From Lineus longissimus (Eukaryota > Nemertea > Pilidiophora > Heteronemertea > Lineidae): a stretch of DNA of 64,000 nucleotides. How positions within the stretch are numbered: the first letter of the stretch is position 1; every line of letters starts with the position of its first letter. Shown here piece by piece: positions 55,184 to 64,000 of the stretch. The position numbers and the translations under genes were made by a program. The stretch spans positions 12,962,599-13,026,598 of the forward strand of contig NC_088309.1 in the NCBI RefSeq assembly GCF_910592395.1, written 5' to 3'. The notes beneath the pieces are model-generated. The model searched no databases, was not told the origin of the DNA, and saw only the letters and a program-made list of their open reading frames with translations.

Positions 55184-56699
55184 AATGAAACGGCCAGGGG
55201 CCATTGTGCTCACCGTATACATCTTTTAGTAGGCAGGATCATGCTTAGTTTAGAGGTGAATATGGTGAACACAATCAGGCATGAAGACTTTTTTTAGATG
55301 TGTATTGATTTTTAGATGTGTATTGATGTCAAGTAATAAGACAGGGCAGTATATATAAGTTTATGATCCAACCAATAATTGTCTATGACATCAACAAGAT
55401 CAATATCGTGTGATTGCTAAGAGTCCCTGCAATAAAAAATTCATCGAAAAAAAGTCATTAATAAGCAAGATATTGCACGTCCTACTTTTTCAGTTTTGAC
55501 CCCCTGGTGGCCAAATCAAGAATCAGATGAGGCCAAAATTCGGTGTCAGAGATTATCTGATGTAGGGGGTTACATGTACCAACTTTCAAGTTCATAGCTT
55601 CAGCAGTTAAGAAACGTGCCATAGTTACACTCTAATGGCCAATTTACGCCATTTGACCTCTGTGACCTAGAAAAGGAGGTCAAATCCAAAAATCGTAGGA
55701 CATGTGGTGTATCCTTGCTAGAAGTCCCTGCCATAAAAATTTTATCGAAAACAATTCACTCAAATAAGCAAGATATTGCACTTCTTCCTTTTTCCATTAT
55801 GGCCCCCTGGTGGCCGAATAAAGAATCAGATCAGGCCAAAATTCGGCATCAAAGGTTATCTGATGTAGGGGGTTATATGCACCAAGTTTCAAGTTCATAG
55901 CTTTACTGGTTAAGAAACGTGCCATAGTTTACACTCCAACGGCCAATTTACGCCATATGACCTCTGTGACCTTGAGAAGTAGGTCAAATTGAAAACCCGT
56001 AAGACATGTGATGTATTCTTCCTAAGAGTACCTACCATAAAAATTTTATCGAAAACAAGTCACTTAATATAAGCGAGATATCACACTTTTTAGATATCCA
56101 CTTTTGGCCCCCTGGTGGCAAAGTTGAGAATCAGATCAAACTGAAATTCAGCACCAGAGGCTATGTGATATAGGGGGTTATATGTACCAAGTTTCAAGTT
56201 CATATCTTTAGTGGTTAAGAAACGTGCCATAGTTTACACTCTAACGGCCAATTTAAGCCATATGACCTCTGTGAACTTGAAAAGTAGGTCAAATTAAAAA
56301 CCCGTACGATATAAGATGTATATTTGCTATGAGTACCTACAACACAAGTTTCATCGAAAACAAGTCACTAATAAGCGAGATATCACACTTTTTAGATATC
56401 GACATTTGGCCCCCTGGTGGCCAAGTTGAGAATCAGATCGGACTGAAATTCAGTGTCAGAGGTCACCTGACCTAGGGGGTGCTGTGTACAAAGTTTTAAG
56501 TTCATAGCCCTAGCGGTTAAGAAACGTGCCACTGTTTTTTAAATAGGATACGACGACGGACGACGGACAACGACGACGGACGACGGACACTGCGGTATTA
56601 CATAAGACTCCCCTACGGTGAGCCAAAAATCAAGAAAATGTAAGATACAAGTCAGAAAAGACAAAAGGGAAAAGATAAAAAATAATAAAATAAAAAAAT

Positions 56700-56772
56700 A
56701 TTTTTGGCCGTCCCTGACCGGGGTTTGAACTCACAACCTTTGGATTGCCACAACACGAAAAACACAAAACAT
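56700..56772 (-). repeat. tRNA-derived SINE fragment in an F3 unit
   Basis: On the minus strand, TTGTGAGTTCAAACCCCGG is a near-canonical T-arm/B box, preceded by GGCAATCCAAAGG (anticodon-arm-like). The 5' half (A box) is not convincing. It is present in both repeated units, so it was captured before the duplication. Confidence 0.55.
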
Positions 56773-57537
56773 GCAATTTCGGCCATATCTGTGTCTGCGT
56801 TGTGACCTCTGTGACCTCGACAAGTAGGTCAAATTAAAAACCCATATGATATATGATGTATCCTTGCTATGAGTACCTACCACAAAAGTTTCATCGAAAA
56901 CAAGTCATCAATAAGCGAATTATCACACTTTTTAGATATCCACATTCGGCCCCCTGGTGGCCAAGTTGAGAATCAGATCAGACCGAAATTCAGCACCAGA
57001 GGTTATCTGGTATAGGGGGTTATATGTACTAAGTTTCAAGTTCATAGCTGTGGAGGTTGAAAAACGTGCCATAGTTACACTGAAACAGCCAATTTACGCC
57101 ATTTGACCTCTGTGACCTTGAAAAGTAGGTCAAATTAAAAACCCGTATGATATATGATGTATCCTTGCTATGAGTACCTACCACAAAAATTTCATTCCAA
57201 ACAAGTCATTAATAAGCGAGATATCACACTTTTTAGATATCTACATTCAGCCCCCTGGTGGCCAAATTAAGAATCAGATCGGACCGAAATTTAGTGTCAC
57301 AGGTCATCTGACCAAGGGAGTCCTGTGTACAAAGTTACAAGTTCATAGGCTTAGCGGTTAAGAAACGTGCCACTGTTTTTGAAACAGGATACGACGACGA
57401 TGACGACAGACGACGACGGACGACGGACACTGCGGTATTGTAAAGACTCCCCTACGGTGAGCCAACAAGAAAATGTAAGATACAAGTCAGAAAAGACAAA
57501 AGGGAAAAGATAAAAAAAATAATAAAATAAAAAAAAT

Positions 57538-57611
57538 ATTTTTGGCCGTCCTTGACCGGGGTTTGAACTCACGACCTTTGGATTGCCACAACACGAAAAA
57601 CACAAAACATG
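57538..57611 (-). repeat. tRNA-derived SINE fragment, second copy
   Basis: Nearly identical to 56700-56772, in the same position within the next F3 unit. It shows that the unit was duplicated after the SINE piece was acquired. Confidence 0.55.
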
Positions 57612-58607
57612 CAATTTCGGCCATATCTGTGTCTGCGTTGTGACCTCTGTGACCTCGACAAGTAGGTCAAATTAAAAACCCATATGATATATGATGTATC
57701 CTTGCTATGAGTACCTACCACAAAAGTTTTATCGAAAACAAGTCATCAAGCGAGATATCACACTTTTTAGATATCCACATTCGACCCCCTGGTGGCCAAA
57801 TTGAGAATCAGATCGGACCGATATTCAGCACAAGAGGTTATCTGATATAGGGGGTTATATGTACCAAGTTTCAAGTTCATAGCTGTGGCGGTTGAGAAAC
57901 GTGCCATAGTTACACTGAAACAGCCAATTTATGCCATTTGACCTCTGCAACCTTGAAAAGTAGGTCAAATTAAAAACCCGTACGATATATGATGTATCCT
58001 TGCTATTAGTACCCACCACGAAAGTTTTATTGAAAACAAGTTATTGATAAGCGAATTATCACACTTTTTAGGTATCCACATTCGGCCCCCTGGTGGCCAA
58101 GTTGAGAATCAGATCAGACCGAAATTCAGCACCAGAGGTTATCTGGTATAGGGGGTTATATGTACTAAGTTTCAAGTTCATAGCTGTGGAGGTTGAAAAA
58201 CGTGCCATAGTTACACTGAAACAGCCAATTTACGCCATTTGACCTCTGTGACCTTGAAAAGTAGGTCAAATTAAAAACCCGTATGATATATGATGTACCC
58301 TTGCTATGAGTACCTACCACAAAAATTTCATTCAAAACAAGTCATTAATAAGCGAGATATCACACTTTTTAGATATCTACATTCGGCCCCCTGGTGGCCA
58401 AATTAAGAATCAGATCGGACCGAAATTTAGTGTCACAGGTCATCTGACCAAGGGAGTCCTGTGTACAAAGTTACAAGTTCATAGGCTTAGCGGTTAAGAA
58501 ACGTGCCACTGTTTTTGAAACAGGATACGACGACGACGACGGACGACGACGACGACGGACGACGGACACTGCGGTGTTGTATAGACTCCCCTACGGTGAG
58601 CCAAAAA

Positions 58608-58674
58608 CGAGAGACACCGTATTTGAGCCGTTATATGGCATTTATTACAAGAAGAGGAGCGGAAGATTATTACA
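58608..58674 (+). repeat. Gypsy 3' LTR, right part
   Basis: It continues the LTR from CGAGAGACACCGTATTTGAG to GGAAGATTATTACA, followed by the TACC target duplication (58675-58678). Confidence 0.88.
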
Positions 58675-58927
58675 TACCACAGCGCTAATGGCACACATTG
58701 TTAGTAGATCAAGCGACTGCAGGTGGTCTGACTGCGGAGCGTATCTGGCTTCCCAGATACCAAGTCAGATAAGAAAAGATAATGGGTTTTTAACGGTGTT
58801 ATGAGAGGATATTTAAATCGGACCATAGCGGATGTATAATATAGCAACTTGGAACTGCAATATGTGAATCTGAATGGAGGGTAAGGTCGCACTGTGCGCC
58901 GGGGAAAAAAAAGAACTTTGATGCCTG

Positions 58928-59195
58928 GTCAGGGCTCTCCACCTGCCTAGGTTGGGGGTAGGGGGATTGTGTCAAAAGGGCTCTCCACCAGTCTAGAGGG
59001 GGTGGGGTGGTGACCAAAGGGCTCTCCACCAGTCTGGGGTCGAAAGGGGATGGTGCCAAAAGGGTTCTTCACCAGTCTGGGGGTGGAGGTGGTGTCAAAC
59101 GGGTTCTTCACCAGTCTGGGAGGTGGGGGTCAGAAGGGCTCTCCACCAGTATGGAGTGGAGAGAGGGGAGTGTCAAAAGGGCTCCTCATCGGTTA
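58928..59195. repeat. Minisatellite with GGGCTCTCCACCAGTCTGG units
   Basis: About six imperfect units of 40-60 bp, each with GGGCTCTCCACCAGTCTGG (or TTCTTCACC) and G-rich spacers with GTGTCAAAAG. The plus strand is strongly G-rich. No gene. Confidence 0.75.
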
Positions 59196-59230
59196 CTTCT
59201 CATTCGTAGGCCTTTGTTTGGGTTTATGCC

Positions 59231-61138
59231 ATATTCGCCTAATCCTTTTTCGCCTAAAAAAATCCACATTCGCCTATTCCACTTTCGCCTAATCCACATT
59301 CGCCTATTCCTTTTTCGCATAATCCACATTCGCCTAATTTGATTTTCGCCTAATTTCTTTCTCGCCTATTCCTTTTTCGCCTGACAGGTACCACCCCTAT
59401 CACTTGGACCCTTCCAGTCAGAGGGGTTAAGATTCCTATGCCAGGTGTTAGGGTTGGGGGAGGGATTTTGAGCTATACGGTAGACTTCTGAAAAAAAAAT
59501 CACCGGCTCATTATTTTCATAATCGAGTCCCAAGGTATAGACTATGGAGAGTATAATTTTTAAGCGATGCGAGGGATCTCTGAATATCAGGTCCTGTTAT
59601 TAAGGGATTGCCCTAACTTGGGGGGGGGGGGGGGGGGGGTTAGTGGATGTGGCTCGGAGGGTTTATTGCTGGTAACTGATGCTTTTCAACCCAGAAAAAA
59701 GAAGTGTGCACATTAATGTACAATTCCTAATCTTTTTGACATCAATCAAATTAAGATATATGATCGATTCCATCTCAGTTTGTTTAGACAGGTAAAAGCA
59801 TCAGTAAAAGCATCAGCACAAATTGAGTAAGACAAAAAAATAATTTATGATTCATCATTTATTCAAAGGGGTGGAAATAACACAATCAAGGCGCAGTGAA
59901 ATTTATTTCATTAGGATACCATGGCCGGTGGTTCACCCATGGGTTAGGTCATTATGGATCGCCCAGTTGCCTCTCAACTCCGATTCGACCTTATATATAT
60001 TCGAATTTAAAAAATGTGCAGTCGAGTCGTTATTGGGGTGATGAACCAGAAAATGTCATGTAATTTGATTATTGTTGGCGAGCTACTATCAACATTATGA
60101 AAATCGTCCACCTCTTATACAGTCAAGCACAACATCAAGCACAAAATAACTCCGCCATAGACAGTTAATGAATAACAAATCATAGTACATGTATTAAGCA
60201 AAATTGCCACAAAATGTTTGTTGCAAAATAAGTGTTCAAAAAGCACAAGACTATTGTTCATCAGAGAATGTTTATATCAAGTAACTCACAGCATCCATGC
60301 AACTACGAACATTTCTCTCCCCATTCTTGAACTGAGTCTTCAGTAGCAAGAGCCTTTCGTCAACTGCTACGTATGTATGTCGTCTCTTGTTTGGTCTCCC
60401 ACCCACCTCCAGACGGTGCAGCTCATTCCGTTGAAAGAGTTCTTCATTTTTCAGAAATTTGATCAACTCGAACACATTTATTTGGGTGGGGCTTTCCTAC
60501 GTAACGATTGAGTTTGTTGTGCCACCCTTCTACAGCATTTATGGTGCGTGGCTCGTCGATTCTGTCGTAGCGGTTCCACAGCATCCTATCGTACTTGGCG
60601 TCCAGCTCATCCATCCACGTAGATGTGACGTAATCGTGGAAAGCACGTGCCTGCGGGACGTTCGGGGCTTCGTTCATGATACTTAACCAGAGATCATCGA
60701 TTTGATCCAATGGCATCAGTGGCAACGTCAGTGTTCTCCGGATCCATCTGCGGATATCATCGTTAGCAGCAGCGTCCATAACCAAGGCTGTCAACCCAAG
60801 CTAAGACCACTTAACTTGAGTGATGGGCTTTGGAAAAGGAATGGTCCATTTTATGGATAACCCAAGCTAAGATCACTGAACCAAGGAAATGGCTTTTTGA
60901 AAAGGAATGGTCCATATTATGAGTAAGAATATTCCATAACCCAAGCTAAGATCACTGACCACAAGAGATGACATTTTGGAATGAACCATTTTAGGTATAT
61001 GCCAAAATTAGGTGAATATGGAATAGGCGAAAAAGAATTAGGCGAGAAAGGAATTAGGCGAAAATGGAATTAGGTGAAAGGGGAATTAGGCGAATGTGGA
61101 TTAGGCGAAAAAGGAATTAGGCGAAAGTGGAATTAGGC
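59231..61138. mobile_element. Foldback/MULE-like element bounded by inverted minisatellites
   Basis: The left array (59231-59382) has about a dozen TTCGCCTA(A)TCC-type units. The right array (61006-61138) has GGAATTAGGCGAAA-type units, the reverse complement. Between them lies a relic of a Mutator-like transposase on the minus strand (60272-60794), a 20-bp G-run (59620-59639) and a ~85-bp tandem repeat (60795-61000, CCCAAGCTAAGATCACTGA). Inverted repeats built from short tandem units are typical of Foldback elements, which are related to MULEs. Confidence 0.6.
60272..60794 (-). pseudogene. Mutator-like (MULE) transposase C-terminal relic
   Basis: The minus strand encodes ARAFHDYVTSTWMDELDAKY, LWNRYDRIDEPRTINAVEGW, HNKLNRYVGKPHPN and, after a one-base frameshift near 60472, VFELIKFLKNEELFQRNELH, GGRPNKRRHTYVAVDERLLL and SCMDAVSYL. 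The NN/NAVEGWHxKLNxxVxKPHPNxFELI pattern is the C-terminal end of MULE-type transposases found in many animals, often with FLYWCH fingers. The catalytic DDE part is missing; the upstream side runs into tandem repeats. Confidence 0.75.
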
Positions 61139-61152
61139 CAGAGCTGCCAACC
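61139..61152 (-). repeat. Probable hAT terminal inverted repeat
   Basis: CAGAGCTGCCAACC fits the CAGxG start of hAT transposon ends. It directly abuts the foldback minisatellite, whose last 8 bp (AATTAGGC) would be the 8-bp target duplication. The partner end is beyond the window. Confidence 0.5.
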
Positions 61153-61781
61153 CCAGATTTTCTCCTTCAGTAGTATTCTAACAAAATTCCAGATTTTTCA
61201 GTAGTTTCAGGGTGTCCTTCAGTAGTCCTCAGGTTTGGTTAAAACACCCTTTTTCTGTGCACAGTGCACTGTCGACGAAGCCAGGGGGGGGGGGGTGATT
61301 CTGCATTCTCCACTTTGCATGAGGGCAAATGACCAAAGAGCAAACCACAAATAATATTGAAAACCTGAAAACGCATTTAATGATTCTTCAACAGCAAAAC
61401 ACATAACATATGGTACATACAGGTATAAAAGATGGTTTATAAGATGAAAATAAAATAATTACTATTTAGTATTATGACACAGCTAAATTAAATTGATTGG
61501 CTTCCCTCTGGAAACTAATAAACTTTCAAAGTAAAAAAATATGAACACTACTCCAGCATACACCCTCCCAGGTAATGCACTTCTTAAAACACTATGGACA
61601 TAAATTTCTTGACTAAAATACAGTAAACAATTGATTGCACAAGTTTCGACAGTAACGATTGCTTTTGCAAGAGACTAAGTAGAGAAGGTTCCTTACAAAT
61701 TCAAATCACACAGCTTCAATAGCCTTATACCTACATCACATCTTAATTTCACAATGTCTTTGAAGACATACAATACATTGC
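61153..61781 (-). other. 3' untranslated region of the hAT gene
   Basis: Non-coding sequence between the probable transposon end and the transposase stop codon. It includes a 10-bp G-run near 61284. Confidence 0.5.
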
Positions 61782-62688
61782 TCACTGCTTTTTTAGTCCT
61801 TGGTAAGTTGCAGACTTTGCCTTTTTCAAGAGGTCATCACTAAGTAGCCTACTGTGGCAGGGCCCAATTGAATTCTGCTTCACCTGAAGCAGGGATTGAA
61901 GCATTGGGGGCAGCATAGACTTTCTGAAATCAGTCTTGTTTTTTCGGACTGAGCTGAACACCCTTTCACAGTCTGCACTGCTGTGGGGAATAACAAGGAT
62001 GCATGCCATCACCTCTGGCAATAGCTTGTACCTCTTTTCCCCAAAGCCATCTGTAATCTTGCCAATTTCAACCCATTGGGTATCAGCCCTATCCAAAGAC
62101 AACAGCTCATTAGAGAGATCTTCAACTTGATAATTGGAGAACTCCTGCTGGATAGTGTCTCTTGATCCCCCCACTGACTCCTCTATGGCTGGAAATCTAT
62201 CCAAGATGTACTCTAGAGCAGAGTAAGTAGCAACTGCCCTCTGCTTAACATCAGCTACCCTTGCATACAACAACAGTTCATCTTTGAAAGGGAACTTCTT
62301 AATCATGTACCGACAAGCAGTAATATAGTAGTTTCTCACATTCTTGTGAAATGCCGCAACTTTCTCTGGAGTAAGGCCTTTGGAAGTTCGGATGTACTCC
62401 CTAGCTGCCTCACCTATGAATAGGTCTTTATCTGCCTTCTGGTGGACTAACCGATCAAACTGAATTTGCTGGATATCATGCTGCAATAGAGTACCTGGCT
62501 TAACAAACTTCAACAGTACTTGCTTCAGCAAATCCTTTAGAACTGCATAAATCTTGTGTATCATTGGCTTATCTGACTGCAGCACAACATTTGCTTGGTC
62601 AAACACAGGTATCACACTCTGAAGAAACAGGCAGTACAAGCGTGTCTGACTACTCTGTAGCTTTTCAAGGGCATTGGCTTTCTGGTCC
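61782..62688 (-). CDS. hAT-type transposase, exon 2 (C-terminal)
   Basis: The acceptor ATCTTTCAG|GGACC (exon begins at 62688) joins in frame to exon 1 by completing a Lys codon. The exon encodes about 300 residues ending YQGLKKQ. It contains LPEVMACILVIPHSSADCER and VFSSVRKNKTDFR, the hAT C-terminal dimerisation region (usual pattern P-x-SSADCERxFS). The intact frame argues for a recently active element or a domesticated gene. Confidence 0.88.
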
Positions 62689-62979
62689 CTGAAAGATTGA
62701 AGAAGAAAACATATCAAAGACTTTTTAAAATTTATTTAGTATCATTTGTTTTTCTTCAAATCTTGGTAGGCCAACCTGGTTTTTGAAAACATAAGGAATA
62801 TTAGACTTGAACATGTCGGAGCATGATGTCAGTTCTAAGACTCAAATGTATGTCAAAAAACAGTAGTAGCATACTACAGCCCATAGTTGGTAGTTGATAG
62901 TTGGTATGATACTGACTGCATGATTAATTTGAAATCAAGTATGATACTATTACTCAGTAATTTCACTTTGTATACTCAC
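62689..62979 (-). other. Intron of the hAT gene (291 bp)
   Basis: Donor GCCAA|GTGAGT and acceptor CAATCTTTCAG on the minus strand; the interior has stops in all frames. Removing it joins the two exons in phase 2. Confidence 0.8.
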
Positions 62980-64000
62980 TTGGCTTCAGTAGAGCCATTG
63001 CACTCCTTGTAAAAGTATCTCCGAAGGGGCACCCATTGCTCAATCAGTCTGTTGATATACTGGCCAAGGGACAGCCATCTCGTGGAAACATGCTTTAATA
63101 TTTTGTGCTGTTCGACACCACAGAAAATTTGCAGTTCTCCTAATGACTCCAGCCTGTTTGTGCTCTTATCAAGGTAATAATATATGTCACAGAGCAAGTC
63201 CTGCACACTACAGGGTTTGGGCAATTCTTGTGCAGCATGTTCCGCTGTCAGATGAATAAGATGACATGGGCATCCTATTAGTTCTCCTGACTCATGCTCC
63301 TTACGAATAAATGAAATCACACCTTTGTGTCTGCCTACCATCACATTAGCATTGTCGCAACCAAATGCCAGACACATATCCCACTGCAGGTCATGCTTGC
63401 GCACCTCATTGTTCAAAAGTTTATAAATGTTCTCCCCAGCTGCACCTCCTTTGCAAGTGGGGTTGCCAAGCAACACAGATCTGATCATGCCACCATCTAT
63501 TATTCGAACTATGATGGGAAAGTACTTTTTATCACCTTCATTACTGCCATCAGTAGCCATGCTATAAGGTGCTTGTCTCATTTTTTGAACAATGTCCTCA
63601 ACAGTTTCTGCAGCAAGGACATCAACAATGTGGGAACATTTTGTTCTCCCAGCTGCAAAGTTCTTTGCTATCTCCGAATCAGGGAACATCTTGGGGAATA
63701 ATTGTGTGGCATGGTCAGCCACAGACATTGCAAGATTATGTTCAACAATGAACCCAACGAACTGTGTTTCTGCACTGATAGTTTTCGTAGCAAGATTGTT
63801 TCGAGCAACTACAGCAGGTGGAAGTTGTCCCCCTGGGAAAAAATTGTCCAACGTGCGAGTGCCCTCCTTTGCCTTTAGCCTTGCTGCGTGTCTGGTACCC
63901 TCAACATGCCTCTTACAGTCGTCGAGCCCACCATGTGACACATTAAAATCCGACTCGCAAACCTTACAACGTGCATACTGTGGGCCCAAATTTGATGGCA
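62980..64000 (-). CDS. hAT-type transposase, exon 1 (N-terminal, runs off the window)
   Basis: The frame is open to the window edge, so the true start is outside; an apparent start at 63989 is a TTG. A zinc finger comes first (YARCKVCESDFNVSHGG, KRHVEGTRHAARLKA; C-x2-C...H-x5-H, BED/TTF-like). Catalytic-core landmarks follow: YSMATDGSNEGDKKYFPI (first Asp), LAFGCDNANVMVGRHKGVIS (second Asp), CPCHLIHLTAEHAA and STRWLSLGQYINRL (hAT RW motif). The hAT family moves DNA by cut and paste with 8-bp duplications. Confidence 0.88.

Larger units (their letters stand above)
55184..58607 (+). mobile_element. F3 Helentron-like array inserted in the gypsy 3' LTR
   Basis: It begins AATGAAACGGCCAGGGGCCA, then TTGTGCTCACCG. 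It ends CTCCCCTACGGTGAGCC and AAAAA. It consists of a full F3 unit (55184-56629, ending in its own hairpin and A-run) and two further units (56630-57465 and 57466-58607) that each start CAAGAAAATGTAAGATAC and end in an F3-type 3' terminus. Core repeats with CTCF-like and nuclear-receptor motifs recur about every 300 bp (for example 55802, 56409, 56949, 58085, 58386). The 5' LTR shows the empty site. Confidence 0.75.
47128..58674 (+). mobile_element. Ty3/gypsy LTR retrotransposon with an extra ORF3
   Basis: 5' LTR 47128-47403; gag; pol (PR-RT-RNase H-INT); ORF3; polypurine tract; 3' LTR from 54970. TACC flanks both ends (47124-47127 and 58675-58678), a 4-bp target duplication. The 3' LTR is split by the 55184-58607 insertion; without it the element is about 8.1 kb. 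gag has one in-frame stop, pol one in-frame stop and one frameshift, and the LTRs differ at several sites, so it is an old, inactive copy. It is non-LTR-identical to, and unrelated to, the neighbour at 43706. Confidence 0.92.

Noticed and set aside
55440-58490. Regularly spaced ~300-bp repeats as a possible CRISPR array
   Set aside because: Units are long, diverged, lack short direct repeats with unique spacers, and lie in a eukaryotic transposon.

Overview
The window is intron and intergenic DNA from a metazoan genome, most likely a marine invertebrate. It is about 40% GC by eye, has spliced genes, and is packed with nested transposable elements. The only conserved host gene I recognise is a calcium/calmodulin-dependent protein kinase kinase (CaMKK) on the minus strand. 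Three of its exons (30461-30641, 19637-19725, 18952-19025) have consensus splice sites and matching phases. The rest of the gene lies outside the window or was not found. I cannot name the species.

Layout. 1-8.4 kb: the 3' part of a Helentron-like element (family F1), then a decayed LINE (ORF1 tail, APE endonuclease, RT, C-terminal domain) split by a second F1 copy. 8.7-16.1 kb: an IS630/Tc1-mariner-type transposase pseudogene cut in two by a 6.5-kb insertion (F5) that holds a foldback MITE, a minisatellite and F2 elements. 16.3-22.8 kb: F3 repeats, two more MITE copies, a tRNA-like SINE head, CaMKK exons and a LINE endonuclease fragment. 23.2-25.7 kb: tandem copies of a 445-bp terminal-inverted-repeat element. 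25.7-29.9 kb: a CR1-like RT fragment, a 1.3-kb foldback element and a MITE. 30.4-33.7 kb: a CaMKK exon and an F2 copy nearly identical to the one at 14.3 kb. 34.0-41.0 kb: an F4 element whose ~140-bp core units are each interrupted at the same point by F1, F1 and F3 elements. 41.2-41.9 kb: a gypsy integrase relic. 43.7-46.5 kb: a young non-autonomous LTR element. 47.1-58.7 kb: an almost complete but broken Ty3/gypsy element with an extra ORF3, its 3' LTR split by a 3.4-kb F3 array. 59.2-61.1 kb: a foldback/MULE element bounded by inverted minisatellites. 61.1-64.0 kb: a hAT-type transposase gene with one intron, running off the window end.

Two themes stand out. First, five families (F1-F5) share one plan: a 5' terminal motif, a long or tandemly repeated core, a CGA- or GGA-rich microsatellite, a 3' hairpin whose last arm is complementary to the 5' end, and a terminal A-run with no target-site duplication. 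Empty and filled sites inside the window fix several boundaries. The F2/F3 cores carry about 20 copies of a CTCF-like core motif and about 24 copies of a compound nuclear-receptor half-site cluster. Second, the gypsy element has an SGNH-hydrolase-like ORF in the env position. Its ATG sits directly behind a textbook branch point, pyrimidine tract and AG, and a consensus splice donor lies 14 nt after the 5' LTR, which suggests a spliced subgenomic mRNA.

All motif, repeat and splice calls were read by eye. Family assignments rest on recalled family features, not on searches.
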